Assembly (NCBI GenBank): GCA_021783235.1
Contig: JAJXUD010000001.1
Coordinates: 183,569-247,568, forward strand
DNA from: Myxococcales bacterium
GTDB taxonomy: Bacteria; Myxococcota; Myxococcia; Myxococcales; JAKAPL01
Direction: 5' to 3'
Length of the DNA: 64,000 nt
Part shown: positions 15,510 through 22,855 of the stretch, in pieces
Layout: each line of letters begins with the position of its first letter
Numbering within the stretch: the first letter of the stretch is position 1
Made by a program: the position numbers and the translations under genes
The notes under the pieces: generated by a model
The model's input: only the letters and a program-made list of their open reading frames with translations
The model's database searches: none
What the model was told of the DNA's origin: nothing

Positions 15510-15837
15510 TACGGCGGGGGCCGGAATCGAGCCGCGGCCGGCCGGAGACAACGCCGGCGTTGCCTCTCCGCCGGGCAGGAGGCGGAGGGGCGTTTCTGTC
15601 AGGGGGTCGGGCGGAGCTGCGGGTCGAGGCTCTCCCCAGACGATCCTCGGGGTCCAGCGCGTTGCCCGAGAAGGGACGTTATGTTCCACTCCGGCATCCG
15701 CATCTGACCCCTCTACCCCGCCGCGCCCTTTCCGGACAAGGCCCACCCGTCAGGGGGGCCGGTGACCAGCTCGAGCGCCGCCGCTTCCCCTGTTCCCCCG
15801 ACCGCCGGGCCGGCGTTCACACCCAAGGAGATCGAAG
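15510..15837. other. Head-to-head junction between elements A and B, gene-poor
   Basis: This 328-bp stretch separates the leftward early genes of A from the rightward early genes of B. It contains the 16-bp junction repeat (15672-15687) and must hold divergent early promoters, though no convincing -35/-10 pair is visible. An imperfect inverted pair near 15727-15741 (ctttccggacaagg) resembles ccttgtcggacaagg at 26369-26383 near the right end of B. Open frames crossing it look like shadows. Confidence 0.5.
15672..15687 (+). other. Left copy of 16-bp direct repeat flanking element B (candidate att, dif-like)
   Basis: The sequence agggacgttatgttcc is repeated perfectly at 26496-26511, 10,824 bp away, enclosing all genes of element B. 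Extending left, it reads ttgcccgagaa-gggacg-ttatgttccac over 15662-15689, which has the 11-6-11 spacing of a Xer site, with ttatgtt as in the XerD half of dif and an A-x-AA ending in the XerC half. Integration by host XerC/XerD would explain why no integrase is encoded; this is inference. Confidence 0.6.
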
Positions 15838-16080
15838 ATGCACTCGTCAACGACCAACTATCTGCGTCCGACGTTCGAACAGATCGAGCTGATGAAGGGC
15901 GTGCGCTTCTCGATCAAGGAAGCGATCGAGAAGGTGCAGCGGATGGTTCCGGAAGGGCGCTATCAGAGCCTGGCCTTGACGGCTCTGGAGCAGGCCGCGA
16001 TGTGGGCCAACAAGGGGATCACCCGGAACTCGGACGGCTCGCCGCGGGACGGGGCGATCGAGGAGCCGCTCGAGCCGTAG
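15838..16080 (+). CDS. Acb2/Tad1-like hairpin protein (candidate anti-CBASS/anti-Thoeris sponge)
   Basis: An 80-aa helical protein from ATG 15838 with AAGGAG 8 bp upstream. The segment GRYQSLALTALEQAAMWANK followed by GITRN matches the recurring signature of small phage proteins of the Acb2/Tad1 hairpin family (P-x-S/R-x-x-SLALTxLEEAxMWANxxIxRN). Members of that family sequester cyclic nucleotide signals of CBASS, Pycsar or Thoeris defence. Here it is the first gene inside the left repeat, ahead of rep, where an early-expressed anti-defence gene would be expected. The family match is by remembered motif; signal-binding activity is inferred. Confidence 0.7.
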   Translation: MHSSTTNYLRPTFEQIELMKGVRFSIKEAIEKVQRMVPEGRYQSLALTALEQAAMWANKGITRNSDGSPRDGAIEEPLEP

Positions 16081-16169
16081 GGCCAGCGCCGCGGCCGGTC
16101 CTCAGGGGCGCCCTGCGCGCCCTCCGGCTCGAGCTGGAGGCCCTCAGGCACCCGACCGTCAGGCCCACC

Positions 16170-17096
16170 GTGATCGGGCGCCGGAACGCCTTCGGCGAGC
16201 TCGACGTGACCATGGACTTCACGGGCTCGCCCGACGTGCGGCCCCTTATCTTGAAACGTGGCGGGACTAAACACTGCGAGCCCACCCAAGTCCTTGGATT
16301 CTGTAGGGACGGTCACCGGCGGGCCTTCGTCTACGCCTGCACGTCCCGCCGCTGCGAGAGCAAGACCTGTACGAGGCATGCGCTCCGCCAGCGGCAGGAG
16401 ACCCTCCGACCGCTGATGCGCGAGAGCTTCCCGGGGGCCTGGGGCGTCCTCGTCCTGACCTACGCCCCCGAGCTCCGCCCCCTTCTGCAGGACGCCGGCG
16501 TCTTCCGCCGGGCGCGCCGAGCGGCGATCGCGGTGATGGAGCAGACCATCCTCGAGCATCACGGCCTCGGCCGCGGCTGGCGCCTCGGTATCGCCTCGAT
16601 GGATCACCCCGAAGGCGACCGGAACCCGGGCGACTGGAAGCCGCACCATAACCTGCTCTTCCCCTCGGTCGCGTTCCGCGGCGAGGAGCGCCACGACCTC
16701 CGCTACTCCTTTCCGCCAGAGCTTCTTGACCTTCTGCGAGACCGCTGGAAGTGGGTCCAGGAGTTCCTCCTCGGCCGCGCGCTCGGGCGGTCCGCGGACG
16801 TCTGGTACCAGTTCCGCAGGGGCGACCGGAAGAAGGGCCACGCGCTGAAGTACTTCCCCCGGACGTTCCCGGCCTGGCCGGCGCGCGCCCAGCGACTCAC
16901 CTGGTGCGGCGCCTTCGGCGCGGCCGTCCTCCATCGCCTCAAGGAAGTGCAGTCGACTGAGGCAGCGCCTCAGGAGGGCCTCTGCTGCCTCGTCTGCAGG
17001 GCTCAGCTCGTCCGCTTCGAGTACCCCGACGGCCCGGTCCCGCACGGCCACCGCTCGCTGACCGGCGTAGGTCCACCGACAGGAGGAGGCCCATGA
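16170..17096 (+). CDS. Rolling-circle-type replication initiator (HUH-like Rep)
   Basis: A 308-aa protein; GTG 16170 is the first plausible start in a frame open further upstream. Layout: Cys-rich zinc-like region (C36, C45, C57, C62, C67), motif 1-like strand WGVLVLTYAPELR (about 91-103), motif 2-like WKPHHNLLFP (157-165; P-H-H-N in place of the usual H-x-H), and motif 3-like HALKYFPR with Tyr228. This order is that of HUH endonuclease Reps that nick and join the origin strand. PM2 and FLiP both use Rep proteins of this general class. It overlaps the next gene by 4 bp. Element A lacks a counterpart. Confidence 0.65.
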   Translation: MIGRRNAFGELDVTMDFTGSPDVRPLILKRGGTKHCEPTQVLGFCRDGHRRAFVYACTSRRCESKTCTRHALRQRQETLRPLMRESFPGAWGVLVLTYAPELRPLLQDAGVFRRARRAAIAVMEQTILEHHGLGRGWRLGIASMDHPEGDRNPGDWKPHHNLLFPSVAFRGEERHDLRYSFPPELLDLLRDRWKWVQEFLLGRALGRSADVWYQFRRGDRKKGHALKYFPRTFPAWPARAQRLTWCGAFGAAVLHRLKEVQSTEAAPQEGLCCLVCRAQLVRFEYPDGPVPHGHRSLTGVGPPTGGGP

Positions 17097-17737
17097 GCTG
17101 GGACACGGGAGGAAACCGTGCGCGCGAACGGGCGGCCGAGGTCACCCACCGCCTCTGGCGCGCGCGCGCGGTCCTGCGCGAGCTCGAGCGCTTTGTCGCT
17201 CTAGGGGGCGCCCGGCCGGGGGAACCGAGCGATTGCCTCGCTGGGCTCGTGTCGGAGCTGGCGGCCGCCGTCGACCGCGGCCCCGGCCTCCTCGACGGAC
17301 CATCGCCCCAGCTCGTGCTCCCCCTCCATCGCTGGATCGCCCTCCAGTGTCGCCGCTGCGGCGGCCTGTTCGGCGAGCGCTTCGTGCCGGTGGCGCCCCC
17401 GCGCGACTTCGTCGAGGTCCGCTGTCCGCTCTGTCCCGGCCAGCGAGCGGATGAGGTCCCTCTCTGCGGCCGCGAGATCAGCGGCTCCCGCCACTGCACG
17501 GCAATCGCGCCGTGCCTGTATCACGACCAGGAGGAGGACCATGCCAGACCCGATCGAGCAGCTCCGCGACTGGAAGAGAAAGTTGGGCTTCTGGAGGGAC
17601 GGGAGGTTCCCGACGGTGGCCCAACGCGACTTCGTGGCGGGGCGGCTCTGCCGCCAGCTCCTCGGAGACCTCGACCCGATCATCGAGAGCTTGACGCCGC
17701 CCGGGCCACCGACCCCGAGCGCCCCGACCGAACCTGA
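17093..17737 (+). CDS. Element B Zn-ribbon protein (homologue of 14341-14793)
   Basis: A 214-aa frame from ATG 17093, coupled to rep (ATGA). Helical N-terminus (THRLWRARAVLRELERFV), CRRC, CPLC and the conserved ending LCGREISGSRHCTAIAPCLYH also seen in element A. The A homologue ends soon after this motif; here the frame runs a further 65 residues and overlaps the next gene by 197 bp in another frame, so the tail may be non-functional. Probably a zinc-binding early regulator or replication accessory protein. Confidence 0.65.
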   Translation: MSWDTGGNRARERAAEVTHRLWRARAVLRELERFVALGGARPGEPSDCLAGLVSELAAAVDRGPGLLDGPSPQLVLPLHRWIALQCRRCGGLFGERFVPVAPPRDFVEVRCPLCPGQRADEVPLCGREISGSRHCTAIAPCLYHDQEEDHARPDRAAPRLEEKVGLLEGREVPDGGPTRLRGGAALPPAPRRPRPDHRELDAARATDPERPDRT

Positions 17738-17867
17738 CATGCTCAATTTCGCGCTCGACCATCTTTTCTCAGCGCTGCACGACCTCTCGGAGGGCCGCCC
17801 AGAGTTCGCCCGTCCGCGCCTGCAGGCCGCCCTTCAACTGCTCCTCGGGACCGAGGTGTTGCCGTGA
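17541..17867 (+). CDS. Element B early helical protein, 108 aa
   Basis: Starts at ATG 17541 with a strong AGGAGGAGG ribosome-binding site. Soluble, helical (PIEQLRDWKRKLGFWRDG; LNFALDHLFSALHDLSEG), no Cys or TM. The excellent ribosome-binding site and the 4-bp overlap with the next gene (GTGA) support it over the overlapping tail of the Zn-ribbon frame. No family recognised. Confidence 0.65.
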   Translation: MPDPIEQLRDWKRKLGFWRDGRFPTVAQRDFVAGRLCRQLLGDLDPIIESLTPPGPPTPSAPTEPDMLNFALDHLFSALHDLSEGRPEFARPRLQAALQLLLGTEVLP

Positions 17868-18058
17868 GGGTCGCCGGCTGTCTTCACGAGGAATTCAACG
17901 GGGAAGCTTGCCCGTGCGCTGGCTCAGGCATTCTTTGCGACAGCGCCGATCTCGGGTGTCTGGGCTGCATCAGGGAGGGACCGCTCCCGTGCGATGGATG
18001 CGCGTGCTGCGCGAGGGACGACGAGGCGGAGCTCGGCGGCGAAGCCGGGGGACCGTGA
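17864..18058 (+). CDS. Element B small Cys-rich protein
   Basis: A 64-aa protein from GTG 17864 with about ten Cys, many in close pairs (ACPC, GCLGC, CDGCACC), likely metal-binding. Overlaps its neighbours by 4 bp at both ends. A Cys-rich small protein also occurs among element A's early genes (14845-15042), though the sequences are not clearly related. Confidence 0.55.
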   Translation: MRVAGCLHEEFNGEACPCAGSGILCDSADLGCLGCIREGPLPCDGCACCARDDEAELGGEAGGP

Positions 18059-18327
18059 GCGACCAGCTCGCACTTCCGCTTTTCGGGGCCGCCCCGCGCC
18101 GAGAGGCGAAGGACGGATGCCGAGGATGCGATGCGGAGACGGTGGTCATCGTCGACCCGCACGGCGGCCGGACCGAGTGGTGCCGCGATCTCTGCTCTTC
18201 CTGGGCGCGGGCCGAGTGGCTTCGGTTCTGCCGAGAGACCGGGACGCCGCGCGGCGCGCACCCGGCGTTCGGCCTCACGGCGTCACGGCCGAGCTCGCCG
18301 GCGGACCTGAGCCGAGACGAGCGGTAG
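18055..18327 (+). CDS. Element B small early protein with Cys pairs
   Basis: A 90-aa protein from GTG 18055, overlapping the previous stop. It contains GCRGCDAETVVIVDPHGG followed by WCRDLCSSW, an arrangement of two Cys pairs suggestive of a small zinc ribbon (compare C-x2-C ... C-x3-C). Its 3' end overlaps the opposing HTH gene by 45 bp. Unknown function, probably regulatory. Confidence 0.55.
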   Translation: MSDQLALPLFGAAPRREAKDGCRGCDAETVVIVDPHGGRTEWCRDLCSSWARAEWLRFCRETGTPRGAHPAFGLTASRPSSPADLSRDER

Positions 18328-18474
18328 GCCATCCTCGCCGAGCGGGAGCCGCCAGACGCCCCTTGGCCCCGGTCCCTTCCAGCCGGTGATCCGCCTCGAG
18401 GCGAGCCAGCGATAGATGGTCCGCTCATCTACTTCTACGAGCCGCGCGGCCCGCCCCACCGTCACAAAGACCAT
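18283..18474 (-). CDS. Element B small HTH regulator (excisionase/MerR-like)
   Basis: A 63-aa protein from ATG 18474, transcribed against the rest of element B. VTVGRAARLVEVDERTIYRW followed by LASRRITGWK and a wing-like GVWRLP is a typical excisionase/MerR-type winged HTH. It corresponds to element A's HTH (13811-13978) in sequence pattern, orientation and place between early and late genes. Likely binds the repeat-containing gap at 18475-18563. Confidence 0.75.
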   Translation of the reverse strand: MVFVTVGRAARLVEVDERTIYRWLASRRITGWKGPGPRGVWRLPLGEDGLPLVSAQVRRRARP

Positions 18475-18490
18475 GCCCTCGCCCCTTCCG

Positions 18491-18520
18491 TGTCCGATCC
18501 TGTCCTATCCTGCCTAAACC
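18491..18520 (+). repeat. 10-bp tandem repeats in the regulatory gap of element B
   Basis: Three consecutive 10-bp units, tgtccgatcc, tgtcctatcc and tgcctaaacc, lie between the opposing HTH gene and the first late gene. The analogous gap of element A holds 9-bp repeats of different sequence. Probable operator for the element's own HTH protein. Confidence 0.5.
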
Positions 18521-18563
18521 CGTCCAGTATCCACCGTCCGGCCGACGCCAGTAGCCTTGTCGC

Positions 18564-19067
18564 GTGACGTCCGGAGACCAGATCTCGCTGCCCCCCGACC
18601 CCGCCGCGCTCGAAGCGGCCGCCGCGGCGATCGCCGCGAAGCACCAGGAGGCCGACCGTGAGAAAGTAACTCCGCCGCCCGCCGCCGCCCCCCCGGCAGC
18701 CGAGCAGCCCTCCCCCGCAACTGCCTTCTCGCCGGCGGACGACGAGGCGAACCTCGCGGTCACGTTGCCCGCCCTCATCAAGCTCGTCGCGCTGAAGCTC
18801 GCCCGCTCCCAGCCGGAAGGCGCGCGGAGCCTCGCCGCCCAGGCCGCCCGCTCCGCCCAGGCCGTGGCGAAGCAGCTCGCCGTCATGCTGCGCGGCCGCT
18901 ACTCCGCCCAGCTCCCGAGCCTCGCCCTCCTCGCCGCCTTCGCGGACCCCTTCATCTCCGACCGGCTCTCCAAGGTCCTCGGCGGCGCGCCCCCGCCGCC
19001 GCCCTCCCCTCTCCGCCAGGTCCCCGCGGACCTCGGGCTCGAGGAAGACCCGGAGCCCTCCCCGTGA
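18564..19067 (+). CDS. Element B Pro/Ala-rich first late protein
   Basis: A 167-aa protein from GTG 18564. N-terminal Ala-rich helix, Pro/Ala linker (TPPPAAAPPAAEQPSP), helical middle (ALIKLVALKLARSQPEGARS), a hydrophobic patch (LPSLALLAAFADPFISDRL) and a Pro-rich end. Same position and general plan as element A's 13236-13691. It overlaps the ATPase start by 4 bp, suggesting a partner of packaging or assembly. No family recognised. Confidence 0.6.
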   Translation: MTSGDQISLPPDPAALEAAAAAIAAKHQEADREKVTPPPAAAPPAAEQPSPATAFSPADDEANLAVTLPALIKLVALKLARSQPEGARSLAAQAARSAQAVAKQLAVMLRGRYSAQLPSLALLAAFADPFISDRLSKVLGGAPPPPPSPLRQVPADLGLEEDPEPSP

Positions 19068-19768
19068 TCCGCGTCCTCGCGCTCGCCCTGAGCCTCGCCA
19101 TGCCCCGCCCCTCCGTCTCGTCGTCCGCCGCGCTCGCCTCGATGCCCGAGGGCGGCGCGGCCGCGATCTGTGGCCTGCCGCGCTCGGGCAAGAGCCGCAT
19201 CGCGAAGGCCGCCGCCGACCAGCTCCGCCGCGTCGTGGTCTTCGATCCGTATGGCGACCGCGACCGGCTCGAGAGCGCGCACGGCCATGAGCTCTACCCG
19301 TGGACCGGGGACCTCTGGTCCATCCGCGAGCTCGCCCTCCATCCGGGGGCCCTCCTGCCCGACCCCCTACGCCTCGTCGTCACCCCCCGAGCCCTCGATG
19401 AGCACACGCTCGGGCAGGACTTCGCCTCGCTCGCCGAGCTCTGCTGGCATGCCGGCAACCTCGACCTCGTCGCCGAGGAGGCTTCGCTCTACAGCCGCCA
19501 GGCCGCCTCGGCCGTCCTGCGGCTGACCTCCGGCGGCGGCCACGCCCGCGTGCGCCTCATCCTCATCACGCAGTCCATTGGGATGCTCAGCATCATGGCA
19601 GCCCGGCATCTGACCCACGTCGTCGCGCTGAATCAGAGCGACGCGAGCGATTTCAAAATTCTCGCCGCGCGGTGCGGCAAAGCCTTCACCCGCAAGGTGC
19701 AGGCCTGGACGCCGGGCGACCGGCCGAACATCTGGCGCCTCGGCGCCGAGCGGGAGAAGCCATGCTGA
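19064..19768 (+). CDS. Element B packaging-type P-loop ATPase
   Basis: A 234-aa P-loop protein from GTG 19064. Walker A CGLPRSGKS (about 36-44), VVFDPYGD strand, Walker B-like LDLVAEEASLYSR, and RLILITQSIG before the C-terminal third, with MAARHLTHVVALNQSDASDF resembling the arginine-finger region of FtsK/HerA-type ATPases. Closely parallels element A's ATPase. Size and lack of TM fit P9/A32-like packaging ATPases of tailless phages rather than filamentous-phage Zot. It overlaps the following membrane peptide by 7 bp. Confidence 0.75.
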   Translation: MIRVLALALSLAMPRPSVSSSAALASMPEGGAAAICGLPRSGKSRIAKAAADQLRRVVVFDPYGDRDRLESAHGHELYPWTGDLWSIRELALHPGALLPDPLRLVVTPRALDEHTLGQDFASLAELCWHAGNLDLVAEEASLYSRQAASAVLRLTSGGGHARVRLILITQSIGMLSIMAARHLTHVVALNQSDASDFKILAARCGKAFTRKVQAWTPGDRPNIWRLGAEREKPC

Positions 19769-19917
19769 AGAAGATCTCCGACAACCTCGACGTGCTGGCC
19801 ATCGGCGGCCTCCTCGGCATCTTCCTCGCCGACCAGCTCATCATCCCCGCCTTCGGCCGGGTCGCGCGCCTCGTCATCATCGCGAACGCCGCCGGCATCA
19901 CCCCCCCGCAGTACTGA
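19762..19917 (+). CDS. Element B 51-aa membrane peptide
   Basis: Starts at ATG 19762 inside the ATPase stop region. Two hydrophobic stretches (LAIGGLLGIFLADQLIIPAF and RLVIIANAAGI) make it almost wholly membrane-embedded. Counterpart of the 40-aa peptide in element A, between ATPase and capsid gene in both. Possibly a packaging-vertex or inner-membrane virion protein. Confidence 0.65.
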   Translation: MLKKISDNLDVLAIGGLLGIFLADQLIIPAFGRVARLVIIANAAGITPPQY

Positions 19918-19925
19918 GGATCGCC

Positions 19926-21218
19926 ATGGCCAACCGCTTTCTCGAAACGCTCTCCTTCGCGGGGAGCGGCACCAAGAAGACCCTCAACCCCGGGGACCTC
20001 ACCATCTCCGAGGGCGACGTCGCCAAGGGCGTCGAGCTTCGCATCTCGCTGCCCATCAAGAACAACGGCGCGGCCGCGATCCTCGGGACGCTCTCCAAGG
20101 CCCTCACCTACGCGCTGAAGACGTTCTCCCTCGCCTTCGGCAAGGAGAAGGCACTGACGCTCTGGAGCCAGGAGATCGGGTCCAACCTGCTCCTCGCCCA
20201 TCGCTGGGCCTATGGCACGGTGCCCGCCGTCGCGAGCTCGACCGGCCTCGGCGCGAGCTACTTCGGAGGAACCGGCCTCGCCGCCGGCGGCACGGAGACG
20301 CTGACGTTCTGGGCGCGCATCCCGTTCGAGGCGTGGCGCATGCTCAACCGCAAGCGGCTCGCGGTCGGCTACAGCCAGTTCAAGACGCTCTTCTTCGAGA
20401 ACCAGACCGGCCAGCCGACGGACCTGGACGCCTCGGGGAACATCGTCCAGAACGGCAACATGAGCATCGACCTCGTGGCGCCGGTCGACGAGGGGGACGA
20501 CGTGGTCTCCCCCGCGATCGCCTGGCGCAAGAACAGCCGCACCGGTCTCTGGGTCGCGCTCTCGAGGGGCCTGCCGCTGATGCTCGCCGAGACGAGCTCG
20601 GGGTTCGCGGGCACGGCGCTCGACCTCGTCAACCTCTTCGTGGGCGACATGCACAACGAGGGGGACCGGGTGAAGTACATCCAGGACTACCATCAGGATA
20701 CGCTGGCCGGGACGAGCGACATCAGCGACACGGTCACGATGCTCCTCGAGCTGATGCCGAACACCGAGTTCCTCCGCCAGCCGAGCGGCCCGATCAAGGT
20801 CACGCAGCCGACGAGCGAGGAGGCCACGCTGAACATCGCGGGGCTCATCGTCCCCGACATGGACGAGAACATCCGGGCCGGCATCGCCGCCGAGATCGCG
20901 CGGCAGACCGAGGGCAACTTCCACCTCGTCAACAGGGTGGCGGCGCACTCGATCCCGGACGTTCCCGTCCGGTCCCTCGACTACGCGGGCTACCTGCTCG
21001 CGCGGCCGGGCGACCCCACCTACGACGCCTACGACGCCGAGAACTACGGCGCCGACGGCGTCAAGACCGGGCTCTACAAGGCCCCGACCGCGAACGCCGG
21101 CAAGGCGGCCGTCCAGAAGATCTCGAAGCTCAGCTCCATCCCGGGCGTCCTCGGGAAGAGCACGAGCCCCGCGATCCGCAAGGCGATCGTCAGGCCCCCC
21201 CACTTCGGCGCGGTCTAA
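19926..21218 (+). CDS. Element B probable major capsid protein
   Basis: A 430-aa protein from ATG 19926 (GAGGAT upstream), the largest of the element, no signal or enzyme motif. Beta-prone stretches alternate with loops (ELRISLPIKNNGAAAI; TETLTFWARIPFEAWRMLNR; GYSQFKTLFFE). Matches element A's 486-aa product at FSLAFGKEK, IPFE-x2-R, G-x-SQ-x-K-x-L and an acidic EGDD segment. Single-copy, next to the packaging ATPase and followed by several tiny membrane proteins, the expected layout for a capsid gene of a membrane-containing tailless phage. The fold is not proven. Confidence 0.6.
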   Translation: MANRFLETLSFAGSGTKKTLNPGDLTISEGDVAKGVELRISLPIKNNGAAAILGTLSKALTYALKTFSLAFGKEKALTLWSQEIGSNLLLAHRWAYGTVPAVASSTGLGASYFGGTGLAAGGTETLTFWARIPFEAWRMLNRKRLAVGYSQFKTLFFENQTGQPTDLDASGNIVQNGNMSIDLVAPVDEGDDVVSPAIAWRKNSRTGLWVALSRGLPLMLAETSSGFAGTALDLVNLFVGDMHNEGDRVKYIQDYHQDTLAGTSDISDTVTMLLELMPNTEFLRQPSGPIKVTQPTSEEATLNIAGLIVPDMDENIRAGIAAEIARQTEGNFHLVNRVAAHSIPDVPVRSLDYAGYLLARPGDPTYDAYDAENYGADGVKTGLYKAPTANAGKAAVQKISKLSSIPGVLGKSTSPAIRKAIVRPPHFGAV

Positions 21219-21227
21219 GGAGCCACC

Positions 21228-21455
21228 ATGTCCACCGGAACCGCACTCGCCATCGGAGGGGTCGTCCTTCTGCTCCTCCTCTCGAGCCGCAACCAGTACC
21301 CCGCCGGCTACCCCGGCGGGATGATGCCCGGCGGCCTCTTCGGCGGCGGGATGGGCGGCCTCGGCGGCCTCTTCGGCGGCGGAGCGACGATCGGAGCGCC
21401 GAGCGGCTTCGGCGGCTACGGCTCCGCCTACGGCACCCCCTACTCGATCCCCTGA
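21228..21455 (+). CDS. Element B Gly-rich small membrane protein
   Basis: A 75-aa protein from ATG 21228, 9 bp after the capsid gene. N-terminal TM helix (GTALAIGGVVLLLLLSS), then a Gly/Met/Phe-rich region (MGGLGGLFGGGATIG) and Tyr-rich end. Gly-rich tails recur in the 109-aa protein at 24163. Likely virion membrane protein. Confidence 0.6.
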   Translation: MSTGTALAIGGVVLLLLLSSRNQYPAGYPGGMMPGGLFGGGMGGLGGLFGGGATIGAPSGFGGYGSAYGTPYSIP

Positions 21456-21462
21456 GGCCCCG

Positions 21463-21597
21463 ATGCCGAAGAAGCTCTCCGCCACCACGATGCTCCTCCT
21501 CGCCGGGGGCGCCTGCCTCGCCTACTGGGTGTGGAAGTCCCGGCAGTCCTTGAACGCGACGACGTCCGCGCTCGCCGCCGTGCCCCTCGTCCCGTAG
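21463..21597 (+). CDS. Element B 44-aa membrane protein
   Basis: ATG 21463 to TAG 21597. One TM helix (TMLLLLAGGACLAYWVW) followed by a short basic turn and a polar-hydrophobic tail. Preceded by TGAGG near the previous stop. Too short for family assignment; its tight packing between neighbours supports it. Confidence 0.55.
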   Translation: MPKKLSATTMLLLAGGACLAYWVWKSRQSLNATTSALAAVPLVP

Positions 21598-21608
21598 GAG
21601 CAGCCGCC

Positions 21609-21782
21609 ATGTCCGACACGATGATCCTCGGCGTGCTGGCGATCTTCGGGCTGATCGTCTTCTCGCAGATGGAGAACAGCGCGAGGAGCGCCCAGACCAT
21701 CGGGAACAGCCAGGCGCTCGCGTTCCAGAGCGGGCAGTCCTCCCAGGGGCTCATGGGGCTGCTCTCCGGGGTCGGGCTGTAA
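21609..21782 (+). CDS. Element B 57-aa membrane protein
   Basis: ATG 21609 with GGAGCAG upstream; the TAA overlaps the next ATG (TAATG). N-terminal TM helix (TMILGVLAIFGLIVFSQM), then a polar Ser/Gln-rich helix (QTIGNSQALAFQSGQSSQ) and a hydrophobic end. Third of the tiny proteins after the capsid gene. Confidence 0.6.
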   Translation: MSDTMILGVLAIFGLIVFSQMENSARSAQTIGNSQALAFQSGQSSQGLMGLLSGVGL

Positions 21783-22855
21783 TGATCCGCCTCGTGGGCG
21801 CATCGGCCGGCGTCGCCGCCGACCTCTCGCGGCTCGATCCGACGGGCCAGGCGGGGCCGTCCGGGGCGGCGGGAAGTTCGGCCCCGACCGACGCGAGCGG
21901 CGCGCCCTTGCCCTCGCCGCCGCCAGGCTTCCACTGGGCGGTCTCGGTCGGTGAGGGCATCACCGCCCTCGTCTGGGACGCGCCGAAGGCCTCCCAGGCG
22001 TCGGCGCCGACCCAGGCCGCGCCCGCGGGCTACGCCTGGACCAAGATCACGGTGCCTGGGGGCGCCTTCTTCGCCGCGCTGACCCCCGCCGATGCGAGCA
22101 TGATCGGCCGCGTCGACTCGGCGTTCGCGGCGGGCTACCTCGTCGGGCCGCCGTGGCTGGCCGGGAACGCCGCTCGAGCGGCCTCGACCTCGACGGTCAA
22201 TGCCTCGCTCCTCCAGGGCCGACAGCAGCACGCCGCCGCCGCCGCCGCCGATGCCGCCGCGGCCGCAGAGGCCGCGCACGCGAAGGGGCTCACCGATGCG
22301 CTCACGGCGGTCACCGGAGCCGCCCTCGCGGCCTACTCGTCGGCTCAGGCCGCGCTCGCGAGCTCGACCGGGGGCGTGACCCCCGGGGCAACCTCGACCG
22401 TCGCCCCCCAGCAGATCGCGCTCGACCAGTCCGCCATCCAGGCAATCGCCCAGGCCGCCGCGGCAGCTCAGGCCATCGGTCCGGCTCTCACCGCGGCCAA
22501 GGCCGAGCGGCAATCCCTGCAAGCTGCCGCACAAGCAGCCGGCACGGCGGAGTTCGGCTACCCGGACTCGAGTCGCCCGGGGTACGCCTCCGCCGTCGCC
22601 GCCCTGAAGGCGCTCGATGCCGCGCTCGTCGACGGGAAGGCTGCACAGTCGACGGTCGCGAGCTGGGCCAAGCAGCAGTCGGCCAACGTCAACTCCGACC
22701 TCTCGTTCCAGCAACAACAGGCCGGCGGGGGGCAGAGTGGCTCCTCGAGCCTCCCCTGGCTCTGGATCGCCGCCGGGGCGGCGCTCGTCGGCTATCTCCT
22801 CTGGCGGCAGAGCAAGAAGAAGAAGGCCGAGCCCAAGCCGGAGCCGTCCAAGTGA
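21782..22855 (+). CDS. Element B large Ala-rich protein with C-terminal anchor
   Basis: A 357-aa protein from ATG 21782. A Pro/Ala N-terminal part with a compact segment (GFHWAVSVGEGITALVWD; GYAWTKITVPGGAFFAAL), a long Ala/Gln-rich helical or coiled region (about 145-310), one TM near the C-terminus (LPWLWIAAGAALVGYLLW) and a Lys/Pro tail. Membrane-anchored with a long helical stalk. It holds the place of the 173-aa protein in element A. Possible vertex or penetration protein; not recognised. Confidence 0.6.
   Translation: MIRLVGASAGVAADLSRLDPTGQAGPSGAAGSSAPTDASGAPLPSPPPGFHWAVSVGEGITALVWDAPKASQASAPTQAAPAGYAWTKITVPGGAFFAALTPADASMIGRVDSAFAAGYLVGPPWLAGNAARAASTSTVNASLLQGRQQHAAAAAADAAAAAEAAHAKGLTDALTAVTGAALAAYSSAQAALASSTGGVTPGATSTVAPQQIALDQSAIQAIAQAAAAAQAIGPALTAAKAERQSLQAAAQAAGTAEFGYPDSSRPGYASAVAALKALDAALVDGKAAQSTVASWAKQQSANVNSDLSFQQQQAGGGQSGSSSLPWLWIAAGAALVGYLLWRQSKKKKAEPKPEPSK

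Larger units (their letters stand above)
5893..15687 (-). mobile_element. Element A: phage-like element, probably tailless (PM2/FLiP-like organisation), leftward
   Basis: A block of at least 15 short, tightly overlapping genes, nearly all leftward, from about 15509 to 6459. It mirrors element B gene for gene: Zn-ribbon protein, opposing HTH gene, Pro-rich membrane protein, packaging-type ATPase, membrane peptide, capsid-size protein, tiny membrane proteins, beta-rich protein, transglycosylase, four small proteins, Cys-rich lipoprotein. No tail, terminase, portal or integrase gene is seen. Unlike B it has no recognisable Rep. The right boundary is the junction repeat at 15672-15687; the left boundary (5893) rests on a half-site match. 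The class name is inferred from gene content, sizes and order. Confidence 0.65.

Noticed and set aside
15030-15765. Several plus-strand open frames over the A/B junction
   Set aside because: Arg/Ser-rich shadows without ribosome-binding sites or conserved motifs.
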